DNA of 64,000 bases, taken from assembly GCF_011752565.1 (NCBI RefSeq), contig NZ_VWXK01000015.1, positions 62,001 to 126,000 on the forward strand, written 5' to 3'. Made by a program: the position numbers and the translations under genes. This document shows positions 1 through 9,114 of the stretch, one piece after another. Source of the stretch: Pantoea sp. Ap-967. GTDB taxonomy: Bacteria; Pseudomonadota; Gammaproteobacteria; Pseudomonadales; Pseudomonadaceae. Numbering within the stretch: the stretch's first letter is position 1; the number at the start of each line of letters is the position of its first letter. The notes under the pieces are model-generated. The model worked only from the letters and a program-made list of their open reading frames with translations, did not search any database and was not told where the DNA came from.

Positions 1-67
1 AGGGAGGCGAAGGTGGGGTTCATCGGTGTTCGGCCCTGGGGTGCTGGCGAGGGTTTCACCCTCGCTT

Positions 68-120
68 CGCGACCTGGCGGTCGCTCCTACGAGACGGGTA
101 GGAGCGACCGCCAGGTCGCG
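68..120. repeat. REP-type inverted repeat
   Basis: Two perfect 23-bp arms (68-90 and 98-120) face each other across a 7-base loop and carry the GCTCCTAC / GTAGGAGC ends common to the other palindromes of this window. It lies just downstream of the yebC-like stop codon and could cap that transcript. Positions 1-67 hold no gene I can support. Confidence 0.85.
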
Positions 121-145
121 ATGGGCCGCAAAGCGGCCCCAACGA

Positions 146-856
146 TTAAGCGGTCAGCCCAACGTAGACGTTCTGCACGTCATCGTTCTCGTCAATCGCT
201 TCCAGGAACGCTTCCACCTCAGCCAGCGCTTCAGCACTGAGGCTGGCCGCACTCACCGGGTTCTTCGGGGTATAGCCGATCTTCGCCGAAGTCACGCTGA
301 AGCCATGCTCCGGCAGCGCCTTCTGTACCGCGTCCAGGTCGGTGGTGTCGGTGATGAACAGGGTCGAACCCTCTTCTTCACCCTCTTCGAAGTCCTGGGC
401 ACCGGCTTCGATGGCGGCCATTTCCGGGTCGGCATCGCCTTCGGCGGTGGCTTCGATCATGCCAACGTGGTTGAAGTCCCAGGCCACCGAGCCGCTGGCA
501 CCGAGCTGGCCCTTGCGGAACAGCACGCGGATCTGCGCCACGGTACGGTTGACGTTGTCGGTCAGGCACTCGACGATCAGCGGCACCTGGTGCGGGGCAA
601 AGCCCTCGTAGCTCACCGCCGAGTACTGCACGGCGTCGCCGTCGAGGCCGGCACCCTTGCGGATGGCGCGCTCCAGCGTCTCGCGGGTCATCGAGGCCTT
701 CTTGGCCTGGACGATGGCCAGGCGCAGGCGCGGGTTCATCTCCGGGTCGGCGCCCGAGCGGGCTGCGATCTGGATTTCCTTGGACAGCTTGCCCATGATC
801 TTGCCCTTGGCATTGGCAGCTGTTTCTCTATGTTTGGCTTTCCACTGTGCGCCCAT
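146..856 (-). CDS. YebC/PmpR (TACO1) family protein
   Basis: 236 aa, usual length for the family. The N-terminal helical domain (about residues 1-75, with KHRETAANAKGKI and the RLAIVQAKKASMTRETLERAI segment) and the acidic middle and C-terminal domains (QDFEEGEEEG, then DLDAVQKAL) match YebC proteins. Family members were described as DNA-binding regulators (PmpR) and more recently as ribosome-associated factors helping translation of proline-rich stretches; which applies here cannot be read from sequence. Its start differs from canonical YebC (no MAGHSKWANIKHRK opening), so this is likely a second YebC-type paralogue rather than the copy of the ruv locus. ATG follows a GAGAG ribosome site. 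No operon partner. Confidence 0.9.
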   Translation of the reverse strand: MGAQWKAKHRETAANAKGKIMGKLSKEIQIAARSGADPEMNPRLRLAIVQAKKASMTRETLERAIRKGAGLDGDAVQYSAVSYEGFAPHQVPLIVECLTDNVNRTVAQIRVLFRKGQLGASGSVAWDFNHVGMIEATAEGDADPEMAAIEAGAQDFEEGEEEGSTLFITDTTDLDAVQKALPEHGFSVTSAKIGYTPKNPVSAASLSAEALAEVEAFLEAIDENDDVQNVYVGLTA

Positions 857-951
857 GTCGACTCTCTTTGTTTCAGCGGCCAGTTCAGGAAGCGACCGGC
901 CAAAAGTGGGAGCAGTTTATACGCCCTCGGGCAGCGGATCGACAAGTAATC

Positions 952-2343
952 TCACGCTTTGTCGGCCTTGCCGGCGGCAGCGGCAAAACGCGCCAAGCCC
1001 ACATCCAGCCGGCGCGGCCGCACACCGCGGTCCTCGGCGCGCTCCTTGCGGCGGATGGCATTGCGCACCATCAGCGAGCCCAGGTAGCGAATGGGTTCTG
1101 GCGGGAACAGCCCCAACGGCCCCTTGACCAGGGGTGAGCGGGTCCAGGGGTTGTCCATGCCCAGCGCCAGCGACGAGAGAATCTGCCCGCCCATGTGGCA
1201 GGGCCCTACCCCGCTGCCAGAGTAGCCGAAGCCATAGAATACGTTGCCCTGCCCGTCCAGCTTGCCGAAAAACGGCAGCCCGGTCACCGACCGGTCCGAC
1301 GGGCCGTTCCAGCTGGCCGCCAGCGGCACCTGGGCCAAGGCCGGGAAGAACTCGCCCAGGCTTTCGCGCAACAGCGGCCGGTACGGCGACGGCTGGTCGA
1401 ACACCGGCAACATGCGCCCGCCGTAGGCGAAGGTATTACCGCCCTTGCCCAGCATCAGCCGGCCGTCGGAGGTGTTGTGGTAGTAGTGCACGAAAATTCG
1501 TGAATCGAGCACGCTGACCCCGGTATCCAGGCCGATCTCGCGCAGTAACGCCGGGCACGGCTCGGTGATGACCATGTCGCTGGAGACAATCGCCACACTG
1601 CGCTCGAACTGTGGGAATGCCCGGGCCATCCAGGCGTTGAGGCCCAGCACCACCCGGTCGGCACGCACGCTGCCATGGGGGGTGCGCACCTGCACCGGCG
1701 CGCCGTGTTCAAGGCCGGTCATGGCCGTGCCTTCATGGATGCGCACCCCGCGCTGCAAGGCTACCCGGCGCAGGCCGCGCACCAGCTTGCCCGGTTGCAC
1801 GGTAGCGGCGGCCGGCGAGAACCAGCCTTCCAGGTGGCGCGCCGAACCTGCCAGGCGCTGCACCTGGCCCAGCGGCAGGCGCTCGAACGAATTGATGCCC
1901 TTTTGCTGCAACGCGGCAATCACCGCATCGGTGCTGCCCACCTGGGCCTGGTTGGTGGCGGTGTACAGGGTGCCGTCCAGGCGGTAGTCGCAGTCGATGC
2001 CATTGGCCGCGCAGAACGCCCCGATGGCACCGATGCTGCGCTCGGACTCACGCACCAGGCGCACCGCTTCGGCCACCCCGAACAGGCGTTCGAGGGTGAA
2101 ATACTTGGCCGACCAGGACAACGCACAGCCGCCATTGCGGCCACTGGCACCGGCACCGCAGATATCGGCCTCGATCAGCAGCACGTCCAGCGCCGGCACC
2201 GCCTCCTTGAGCATCAGCGCCGTCCACAGCCCGGTGTAGCCACCGCCGACGATGCACACGTCGCAGCGGGCATCGCCTTGCAGTGGCGGGCACAGTGCGT
2301 CCTGCTCCGAATCCAGGGCCTGTTGCAGCCAAAAGGGTCTCAT
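952..2343 (-). CDS. FAD-dependent oxidoreductase, putative aminophosphonate oxidase
   Basis: 463 aa DAO-fold flavoprotein. The dinucleotide-binding motif VGGGYTGLW lies at residues 32-40 and the flavin-contact motif GAGASGRNGG at 63-72; the C-terminal GYSGSGVGPCHMGG segment completes the FAD site. The family oxidises amines or amino acids (glycine/sarcosine oxidase relatives, PuuB). Its partners, an OPA-family transporter 14 bp upstream and a divergent LysR of the type linked to 2-aminoethylphosphonate loci, point to oxidation of an aminophosphonate or N-alkyl derivative. That substrate is inferred. The start is supported by a GAAGGAAAG site. Alternative: oxidation of a polyamine or other amine. 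Confidence 0.85.
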   Translation of the reverse strand: MRPFWLQQALDSEQDALCPPLQGDARCDVCIVGGGYTGLWTALMLKEAVPALDVLLIEADICGAGASGRNGGCALSWSAKYFTLERLFGVAEAVRLVRESERSIGAIGAFCAANGIDCDYRLDGTLYTATNQAQVGSTDAVIAALQQKGINSFERLPLGQVQRLAGSARHLEGWFSPAAATVQPGKLVRGLRRVALQRGVRIHEGTAMTGLEHGAPVQVRTPHGSVRADRVVLGLNAWMARAFPQFERSVAIVSSDMVITEPCPALLREIGLDTGVSVLDSRIFVHYYHNTSDGRLMLGKGGNTFAYGGRMLPVFDQPSPYRPLLRESLGEFFPALAQVPLAASWNGPSDRSVTGLPFFGKLDGQGNVFYGFGYSGSGVGPCHMGGQILSSLALGMDNPWTRSPLVKGPLGLFPPEPIRYLGSLMVRNAIRRKERAEDRGVRPRRLDVGLARFAAAAGKADKA

Positions 2344-2357
2344 TCGCTTGCTTTCCT

Positions 2358-3674
2358 TCAGGTACGCAGTGGCTTGATCGCCATGCTGGTGTTGGGGGCC
2401 ACGTCATTGGCCTGGGGCGCGTGCGCCGGGCGGCTGTTCCAGTGCGGCAGCAGCACCAGGGCCGAGAACAGCGCGCAACCGGCGAACACCAGGAACACCG
2501 TGACGCTGTCGAAGTACCCCGGCAGCAGGCCGCCGAGCACCGCCCCCACCGAGCCGCAGCCGTTGACGAAGCCGGCTGCCGTGGCGCCGGCCTTGGCCGT
2601 GCCGAAGTCGATCGCCGCCGCGCCGCTGATCATCGAGTCTGGCCCGTACAGGGTCAGGCCCATGACGAACAACAGGGCCACCACCAGCACGATGCTGCCG
2701 CTGTGCATCGCCGCCATGAACGCCGCCAGGGTCACGGTCAGCAGCACCAGGCTGATCACACAGGCCGGCATGCGCCGGGCGCCGAACAGCTTGTCCGAGG
2801 CCAGGCCGATGATGATCGGGCCAAGCAGGCCGGCCAGCTCGAACGCGGTGGGGATGATGGCCGCGCCCACCTTGCCCACCGACGGCATCTGCTCGAACAC
2901 AATCACCGGGCCCCACAGCAGGATGGCGTAGCGCGCAGGCTTGAGCAGGAAGTACGCCAGGCCCAGGGTGAGCACCGTGCGGTTGCGCAGGATCTCGCGC
3001 AGCGGCGCCCACACGCTGCACAGGTTGCCGGCCGGGGCCATGCTCTGGGGCTCCGGCTCCACTGCCGGCAGGCCGACATCCTCGGGCTTGTTGCGCTGCA
3101 GGAGGAAGAACAGCACGGCCACCGCGGCCACCACCGCGGCACTGGAGAAGAACGCCGCATGCCAGGTGCCAACCAGGGTATAGGCCCACCAGCCGGCGAA
3201 CGGCGAGGCGACCAAGCCGCCAAAGGCGTAGCACGAACTCCACAGCCCCAGCACCCGCCCGCGCTGGGAGGCGGGGAAGAAGCTGCCGATGTTCTTGCAC
3301 AACCCAGCCCAGCCGGTGGATTGCGCCAGGCCCTGGATCAGCATGCAGGTGGCGAAGATCGGGAAGGTGGCGTAGCTGCCCATCACCACGGCGGCAACAG
3401 CGGAAATCAACAGCCCGCCCAGCACCACCACACGCGGGCCGAAGCGGTCGGCGAGCATGCCCCAGGTGAACTGGCCCACGGCATAGGCGGCCAGGTAGAT
3501 GCCGTCGAGGTTGGCCATGGCGGCTTTGTCGAGCATGAAGGTGGGGTCTTCGGCGATGCCGAGCTTGGCCACCGAGAAGGCCTTGCGGGTGAAGTAGAAG
3601 GCGGCGTAGGCCAGCCAGGTAATCGCGAAAATCTGGATGCGCCAGCGTTTGAACGCGGCTAGGGATTGGTTCAT
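2358..3674 (-). CDS. MFS transporter, organophosphate:phosphate antiporter (OPA) type
   Basis: 438 aa with about 12 hydrophobic segments. The N-terminus (YFTRKAFSVAKLGI) and GQFTWGMLADRFGPR loop resemble GlpT/UhpC-type carriers, which exchange phosphorylated small molecules for phosphate across the inner membrane. It stands immediately upstream of the FAD oxidoreductase in one transcription unit and is divergent from the LysR gene at 3919, so it probably imports the oxidase substrate. A phosphonate cargo fits the OPA family but is an inference. The ATG follows AGAGGTCAGAG. Confidence 0.85.
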   Translation of the reverse strand: MNQSLAAFKRWRIQIFAITWLAYAAFYFTRKAFSVAKLGIAEDPTFMLDKAAMANLDGIYLAAYAVGQFTWGMLADRFGPRVVVLGGLLISAVAAVVMGSYATFPIFATCMLIQGLAQSTGWAGLCKNIGSFFPASQRGRVLGLWSSCYAFGGLVASPFAGWWAYTLVGTWHAAFFSSAAVVAAVAVLFFLLQRNKPEDVGLPAVEPEPQSMAPAGNLCSVWAPLREILRNRTVLTLGLAYFLLKPARYAILLWGPVIVFEQMPSVGKVGAAIIPTAFELAGLLGPIIIGLASDKLFGARRMPACVISLVLLTVTLAAFMAAMHSGSIVLVVALLFVMGLTLYGPDSMISGAAAIDFGTAKAGATAAGFVNGCGSVGAVLGGLLPGYFDSVTVFLVFAGCALFSALVLLPHWNSRPAHAPQANDVAPNTSMAIKPLRT

Positions 3675-3918
3675 GTGACTCTGACCTCTTGCTCAAGTGT
3701 GCCGGCAGATTGTGAAAAAACGCCTGTCTTGTTGTTGTGTTGCGCACTGCATGACGGGGCTCGTCATCTGGTCAGATGGCGCCGGTGTGCGGGCCATGGC
3801 CCGGCCGCTGCTTGTGGCGGCGGCCGTGGGTTGAAAGGTATGGAAACAGTTGCTGACTGATAAATAAAATCGATTTATCGTATTTCACACATAAGCTCAG
3901 CTTGTTATCGGAGTGGTC

Positions 3919-4788
3919 ATGTCGGTGTCCCACGCTCAACTCAAGGCCTTCCACGCGGTGGCCGTGCACGGCAGCTTCACCCGTGCTGCGCAAAAGCTGT
4001 TTCTTACCCAGCCTGCGGTGTCCGACCAGGTGCGCAAGCTGGAAGAGCGCTTCGGCGTGCTGCTGTTTCACCGCAACAAGCGTTCGGTGCAACTGACCGA
4101 CTTGGGCGAACGCCTGCTGGGCATCAGCCAGCGCCTGTTCGCCTGTGAGGCCGAGGCCCACGACCTGCTGCAGGATTCCAGCGCCCTGCACACCGGCAGC
4201 CTGGTGCTGGCGGTGGATGCCCCGGTGCACGTGCTGCCGCAGATTGCCCGCTTCTGCCAGCGCTACCCGGGCATCCAGGTGAAGGTTGAAACCGGCAACA
4301 CCGACGAATCACTGGCCCGGCTGTTCAGCTACCAGGCCGACCTGGCGCTGCTGGGGCGGGATGTGGATGACGAGCGGCTGCACTGCGTGCCACTGCGCCG
4401 CGACCCGATGGTGGCGTTTGTCTCGCACAACCACCCGTGGGCCAGCCGTGGCGCAATCAGCCTGGCCGACCTGGACGACACGCCGCTGGTGCTGCGCGAG
4501 CCGGGGTCGGTGACGCGCCAGACGCTGGAGGAAGAGATGCAGCGGGCCGGGCTGCGGATTCGCCCGGCGATTCAGGTGGAAGGCCGGGAGGCGGCGCGGG
4601 AAGCGGTGGTGGTGGGGATTGGCGTGGGGGTGGTGTCGGCCGCCGAGTTCGGCGCCGATGCGCGGGTGTGCGCGTTGCCCATCATCGACTGCCAGCGGCA
4701 CCTGACCGAAACCCTGGTGTGCCTGAGCGAGCAGCGTTCGCGGCGGGTGGTGGCGACCTTTTTGCAGATGGTGCAGGAAACGTTGTAG
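3919..4788 (+). CDS. LysR-family regulator, aminoethylphosphonate-catabolism type
   Basis: 289 aa from the ATG at 3919, which has GGAG six bases upstream; a GTG two codons earlier is less well placed. The N-terminal winged helix (residues about 4-62, SFTRAAQKLFLTQPAVSDQVRKLE) is typical LysR, followed by a periplasmic-binding-type effector domain. The opening LKAFHAVAVHGSFTRAAQ resembles what I recall of the LysR subfamily tied to 2-aminoethylphosphonate catabolism. It is divergent from the transporter/oxidase pair with a 244-bp shared promoter region, the usual arrangement for a LysR activator and its target. Effector unknown. Confidence 0.9.
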   Translation: MSVSHAQLKAFHAVAVHGSFTRAAQKLFLTQPAVSDQVRKLEERFGVLLFHRNKRSVQLTDLGERLLGISQRLFACEAEAHDLLQDSSALHTGSLVLAVDAPVHVLPQIARFCQRYPGIQVKVETGNTDESLARLFSYQADLALLGRDVDDERLHCVPLRRDPMVAFVSHNHPWASRGAISLADLDDTPLVLREPGSVTRQTLEEEMQRAGLRIRPAIQVEGREAAREAVVVGIGVGVVSAAEFGADARVCALPIIDCQRHLTETLVCLSEQRSRRVVATFLQMVQETL

Positions 4789-4790
4789 CG

Positions 4791-4872
4791 CCTGTGCGGG
4801 CCCATTCGCGGGGCAAGCCCGCTAGCGCGCCCTTGTAGGAGCGGGCTTGCCCCGCGAATGGGCCCGCACAGG
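4791..4872. repeat. REP pair, 33-bp perfect inverted repeat
   Basis: Arms 4791-4823 and 4840-4872 are exact reverse complements around a 16-base spacer and contain the GCGGGCTTGCCCCGCGAA core. The element fills the whole gap between two convergent genes (lysR and tam), so it may work as a bidirectional transcription stop. Confidence 0.9.
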
Positions 4873-4880
4873 CAAACGAC

Positions 4881-5657
4881 TCAACGCGTAGCAATCACGA
4901 ACAACCGCGGAAACGGCAGCAACACCTTGCCATCGGTAGCCGCCGGGTAATCCTGCTGCATGGCCTGCAGGTACATCTGCAGGAAGCTTTGCTGATCCTC
5001 GGCATCCAACTGGGCCAGGTAAGGCCGCAACGCCGACCCCTTGAACCACTCCACCACCGCCTCTGCGCCACCGGCCAGCGGGTGGTGGTAGGTGGTGCGC
5101 CACACATCCACCCGCGCGCACAGTGGGCTGAGCAGGTCGTAGTAGAACGCCGCGTTATGCCGCGGCGGCAACTGGAACCCAGCGAATTTTTCCGCCCAGG
5201 GCCCACGGCTGGCAATGTCGCGCAACTGCCGGTGGGCTGGCTCGTCCAGGTTGTCCGGAGTCTGCACCGCCAGGCTGCCGCCCTCGCTGAGCTGGCGCAC
5301 CAGGTGCGGGTACAGCGAGCCGTGGTCAGGCACCCACTGCAGCGAGGCGTTGGCCAGGATCAGGTCTTGCGGCTCGGGGGCCGACCAGTCGCTGATGTCG
5401 GCGATCTCGCAGCGCACCCGCGGAATGTGCAGGCGCTTGCGATCACGGGCCTTGTCGATCATGTCCTTGTCGCTGTCCAGCGCCGTTACCTGGGCGTCCG
5501 GGCAGCGCTGCAGCAGCACTTCGGTGGAATTGCCCGGGCCACAGCCCAGGTCGGTGGCGTGGCGCACCGGGCGTGGCGGCACGGCGGCGAGCAGGTCGCG
5601 CACGGCGCGGGTGCGTTCATCTTCAAACAGCGAATACTGGGTGGCGGACCAGGCCAT
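4881..5657 (-). CDS. tam: Trans-aconitate 2-methyltransferase
   Basis: 258 aa class I SAM-dependent methyltransferase. Motif I DLGCGPGNSTEVL and motif II VTALDSDKDMIDKAR lie in the first third, and LILANASLQWVPDH is the hallmark of the Tam family. Tam methylates trans-aconitate, a spontaneous by-product of cis-aconitate that inhibits aconitase. The start chosen (5657) has AGGAG six bases before ATG; an in-frame start 14 codons upstream lacks one. Single-gene unit, convergent with the LysR gene across a REP element. Confidence 0.9.
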   Translation of the reverse strand: MAWSATQYSLFEDERTRAVRDLLAAVPPRPVRHATDLGCGPGNSTEVLLQRCPDAQVTALDSDKDMIDKARDRKRLHIPRVRCEIADISDWSAPEPQDLILANASLQWVPDHGSLYPHLVRQLSEGGSLAVQTPDNLDEPAHRQLRDIASRGPWAEKFAGFQLPPRHNAAFYYDLLSPLCARVDVWRTTYHHPLAGGAEAVVEWFKGSALRPYLAQLDAEDQQSFLQMYLQAMQQDYPAATDGKVLLPFPRLFVIATR

Positions 5658-5744
5658 GGGCGGCTCCTGTTGACGGACGATGGCTTGAGCATAAGCCACT
5701 TGGGCCTCTTCGCGGGCATGCCGCGAAGAATTCCTGCCCTGCCC

Positions 5745-8165
5745 TTAGAAGTCCCAGCGGGTGGTCACCATGACATTGCGCGGGTCGCCGTAGTATCCGC
5801 TGTAGAACGTGGTATCCAACGCGCTCAGGTACTTCTTGTCGAACAGGTTGTTGACGTTGAGCGTGGTCGACAGCTGCTCGTTGAACTGGTAGCGCGCCAT
5901 CAGGTTGAACACCGCGAACTGGCCCTGGGTGGCCTTGACCGTCTTGCCCAGGTCCGCGGGGGTTGCGGTGAAGTGAATCCCGCTCTGCCAGTTCATGCCA
6001 CCGCCTACGGTCAGCGGCTCCAGCGCCCCTGGCAGGCGGTACGTGGTCCACAGCTTGACCATGTTGGCTGGAAACACGCTGTTGACCCGCTCGCCGTCGG
6101 CGTCCTTGGTGATGCTGTGGTTGTAACTGGCGCTGAGGTTCCAGCCCGGTTGCAGCTCGCCCGAGGCTTCGACCTCGAAGCCGCGGGTGGTGGCACCGGA
6201 AATGGCACGGTAGGCAGAGGTGGTGGTGCCGGGCACGACCTTGCCGGGGTCGACTTCGGCAAGGTTGTCCTGCTTGATTTCAAAGGCGGCAATGCTGGTG
6301 TTCAGGCGCCCGCCAAAGTATTCGCTTTTCAGGCCAACCTCGTAGTTGTCGCCTTCGCGTGGGTCGAGGGTGCTGCCGCTGGCGTCGCGGACCGTCTGTG
6401 GCTTGAAGATGCTGGTATAGCTGGCGTACAGCGAATGCACGTCATCCAGGTCGTAGACGATGCCGGCGTAGGGGGTGATGACGCCACTGTCGCGGTTGGC
6501 AGTGACCTTGTTCAGGGCCGGGTTGACCACGTATTCCAGGTCGTACCGATAGCGATAGTTACTGACCCGAGTGCCGAGGATCAGCGACAGGTTGTCGGTG
6601 GGCCGCAGGCGCGTCGCCAGGTAGGCGCCGCTCTGGTAAATGCTGGTATCGCCGTCGTACAGCTTGCCGCCCCCGGTATTGGGTTCGCTGGTGTAGTTGT
6701 CCCAGGTGTAGAAGTTGACGCGGTTGCCTTCGATCGAGGTGCCGCGCAGCGGGTCATGGTGGTTCTGGTAGCGGGAGAAGTTATAGCCCAGCACCAGTTC
6801 ATGCTCGCGGCCAAACGCCTGGAACGGCCCCTTGAGCTGGGCATCCACGCCCAGCTGCTTCTGCCAGGTGCTGCCAGCCCCGCCGTACAAGCGCACGCCC
6901 GCGCCGGTCTGCGGGTCGGGGAAGCCCCAACTGGCGGTGGCCAGCCGGTAGTCCTCGCGGTTGATGTAGAGCTGGTTGAACGCTACCCGCAAGCTCCAGT
7001 CATTGCCCAATTGTTGCTCGACGCTGGCGAAGGTATTGAGCACATCCTGGGGGTTGCTGCTCCAGCGTGCAGCGCTGTTGGTCGAGCGCGAGAAGTCGGT
7101 TTGCTCGCCGTTGCTGTAGAACAGCGGAAAGGCCACCGACGACGAACCCTGGGGCTCGTTCTTCTGGTAATCGGCGCCCACGGTGAGCAAGGTGGTTTCA
7201 CTCAGGTCTGCTTCCAGGATGCCGTAGAACACCTGCTTTTCCTGGTGATAGTGATCGACGAAGCTGTCGCTTTGCTGGTAGGCAGCCACCATGCGCCCGC
7301 GCACATTGCCGGTCGGCGTCAATGGCCCAGACAGGTCGACCTCAGTGCGGTACTTGTTCCACGAGCCCAGCCCGGCACTGACATGCCCTTTGAACTGCGC
7401 CGTTGGCTTCTTGCGCACCAGGTTGATGGTGGCCGAAGGGTCGCCGGCACCGGTGAGCAAGCCGCTCGCCCCGCGCAACACCTCGACATGGTCATACACG
7501 GCCATGTCGGCCAGGCTCTGCGCCGACACCTGGCTGACGATATCGAGGGTGGTCGGAATGCCGTCGAACTGGTAGTTGTCGACCGAATACCCCCGCGAGT
7601 AGATATTGAAGCGCTCGCTGCCCAGGCTTTGCACCGACAGGCCCGGGGTTTGCTGCAGTACCTCGGTCAAACCGTTGAGGCCCTGGTCGTCCATGCGCTG
7701 GCGAGTGACCACGCTGATCGATTGCGGCGTTTCGCGCAGTGACAGGTTCATGCCCGTGCCGCTGCGGGTAACGCCCAGGGTGTAGGCGCCACTGCCATCG
7801 GTGCTGTTGCCATCGAGCTGGCCATTGACGTTGGTGGCCCCTAGTTCCAGCGCCCCACTGCTGGCGGCCGAGCCCACCAGGTAACCCTCGCCCGCGCGCT
7901 GGGCGCTCAGCCCGCTGCCGGCCAGCAGGTGCAGCAACGCCTGCTCGACCGTCATCTGGCCTTGCACCGCCCTGGCCTGCTGGCGTTCGGCGGTGTCGGT
8001 GGCGAACAGGATGCGGCTGCCGGTCTGGCGCGCCAGTTCGTTCAGTGAGCGGTCCAGGCGCTGCGCCGGAATGTCCACGGCGAATGTGGCTTCCTGCGCC
8101 TGCGCCGCCACGCTGGCCATCAGGCAGCTGACCAGCACGGCCAGCGGTGAAAACGAGTTACCCAT
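5745..8165 (-). CDS. TonB-dependent siderophore receptor with signalling domain
   Basis: 806 aa outer-membrane receptor. Residues about 1-24 are a signal peptide (cleavage near AQAQ-E); about 25-95 form the STN signalling domain (VDIPAQRLDRSLNELARQTG); then a plug domain (SLRETPQSISVVTRQRMDDQ, GVTRSGTGMNLS) and a long beta-barrel ending in Phe (TTRWDF). This is the FpvA/FoxA/FecA-like transducer type that imports a ferric siderophore and signals to an anti-sigma factor. fecR and fecI lie directly upstream in the same direction, making a complete cell-surface signalling set. The ligand cannot be told from sequence; a xenosiderophore is the usual guess for such accessory loci. Confidence 0.93.
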   Translation of the reverse strand: MGNSFSPLAVLVSCLMASVAAQAQEATFAVDIPAQRLDRSLNELARQTGSRILFATDTAERQQARAVQGQMTVEQALLHLLAGSGLSAQRAGEGYLVGSAASSGALELGATNVNGQLDGNSTDGSGAYTLGVTRSGTGMNLSLRETPQSISVVTRQRMDDQGLNGLTEVLQQTPGLSVQSLGSERFNIYSRGYSVDNYQFDGIPTTLDIVSQVSAQSLADMAVYDHVEVLRGASGLLTGAGDPSATINLVRKKPTAQFKGHVSAGLGSWNKYRTEVDLSGPLTPTGNVRGRMVAAYQQSDSFVDHYHQEKQVFYGILEADLSETTLLTVGADYQKNEPQGSSSVAFPLFYSNGEQTDFSRSTNSAARWSSNPQDVLNTFASVEQQLGNDWSLRVAFNQLYINREDYRLATASWGFPDPQTGAGVRLYGGAGSTWQKQLGVDAQLKGPFQAFGREHELVLGYNFSRYQNHHDPLRGTSIEGNRVNFYTWDNYTSEPNTGGGKLYDGDTSIYQSGAYLATRLRPTDNLSLILGTRVSNYRYRYDLEYVVNPALNKVTANRDSGVITPYAGIVYDLDDVHSLYASYTSIFKPQTVRDASGSTLDPREGDNYEVGLKSEYFGGRLNTSIAAFEIKQDNLAEVDPGKVVPGTTTSAYRAISGATTRGFEVEASGELQPGWNLSASYNHSITKDADGERVNSVFPANMVKLWTTYRLPGALEPLTVGGGMNWQSGIHFTATPADLGKTVKATQGQFAVFNLMARYQFNEQLSTTLNVNNLFDKKYLSALDTTFYSGYYGDPRNVMVTTRWDF

Positions 8166-8271
8166 ACGATCCCCATCTCAACGATTCAAGTGACTTCATG
8201 GAGATGGCGGTTGGCCCGTTGGCAAAGTTGATGTCGCTTTGAAAATAATCTTCGGCGGCGCGTGCGGGCGG

Positions 8272-9114
8272 TCAATCCTTGCGCCCGATGGTCAGCCCGC
8301 CCTCGGCGCCACGCACCACGTTCACCGGCAGCACTGCCGGCAAGCGCTCCAGCAGCGCCGGCACCTGCCGGCTGTCGAACTCGCCCGACAAGCGCAGTTC
8401 GCCCGTGCGTGCGTCTGCCAAGTGCAAGGGCTGTTCGCTGTAGCGCTGCAGGTCGACGATGGCCTCACGCAGCGGTGTGCCGTCGAAGCGCAGCAGGGCG
8501 GCAGGCCAGGCTTCCAGCGCCTCGCGTGGCACCGACTGCACGGCGCCCAGGCCGCTGGCCGAGGCCAGCATCTGCTGGCCTGCGCGCAGTGGTTGCACAG
8601 GGCCGTGACCGTTGCCGACCTCGACCGCGCCTTCCAGCACGCCGACCTGCACACCGCGCACGTCACTGCGCACATCGAATACCGTGCCAATATCCCGCAC
8701 CGCTACACCTTGGCTGCGGACGATGAATGGCTTGGCACCGTGCACCACGTTGAATCGCGCCTGGCCGTTCACCAGCTCGATCTGGCGGCTGCGCAGGCGC
8801 CACTCGACGTGCAACAGGGTGCCCGAGTCGAGCAGCGCCCGGCTTCCATCGGCCAGGGTGATGGCCTGAGGCCCGCCCACCGCCACCTGCACCGGCTCGG
8901 TATGCCAGGCCGGGTCCACCCCGTACAGCCCGCCTGCCAACAACAGCGCCAGCGCGGTGGCGCCCGCGCCCTTGCGTACCTTGCGCTGGCGCGCGGTCAT
9001 GGCCTTGGCCTCGGCCAACAGGGCCTCACGCGAGGCTACCCGCTCGCGCAGGGCGTCGCTGAACGCTGCCAGTGGGTCAGCCTGGGGCTGCTCGCCCGGT
9101 TTGCGCGCGCTCAT
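8272..9114 (-). CDS. fecR: FecR-family anti-sigma factor
   Basis: 280 aa. A single membrane segment (about residues 49-66, GATALALLLAGG) separates a cytoplasmic tail from a periplasmic FecR domain (LADGSRALLDSGTLLHVEW; FDVRSDVRGVQVGVLEGAVEV), and the end resembles an STN-like module (GTPLREAIVDLQRYSEQPL). It relays receptor occupancy to the sigma factor. The cytoplasmic part is short and polar, and I do not see the WLVRL-type motif of the usual N-terminal FecR domain. The start overlaps the fecI stop (ATGA), so translation is coupled. Confidence 0.9.
   Translation of the reverse strand: MSARKPGEQPQADPLAAFSDALRERVASREALLAEAKAMTARQRKVRKGAGATALALLLAGGLYGVDPAWHTEPVQVAVGGPQAITLADGSRALLDSGTLLHVEWRLRSRQIELVNGQARFNVVHGAKPFIVRSQGVAVRDIGTVFDVRSDVRGVQVGVLEGAVEVGNGHGPVQPLRAGQQMLASASGLGAVQSVPREALEAWPAALLRFDGTPLREAIVDLQRYSEQPLHLADARTGELRLSGEFDSRQVPALLERLPAVLPVNVVRGAEGGLTIGRKD

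Noticed and set aside
4989..7742. A 917-codon open frame on the plus strand opposite the TonB receptor and tam genes
   Set aside because: It runs antisense to two well-recognised genes, has no domain, is rich in Gly/Ala/Val/Arg/His and is a by-product of high GC in the third codon positions.
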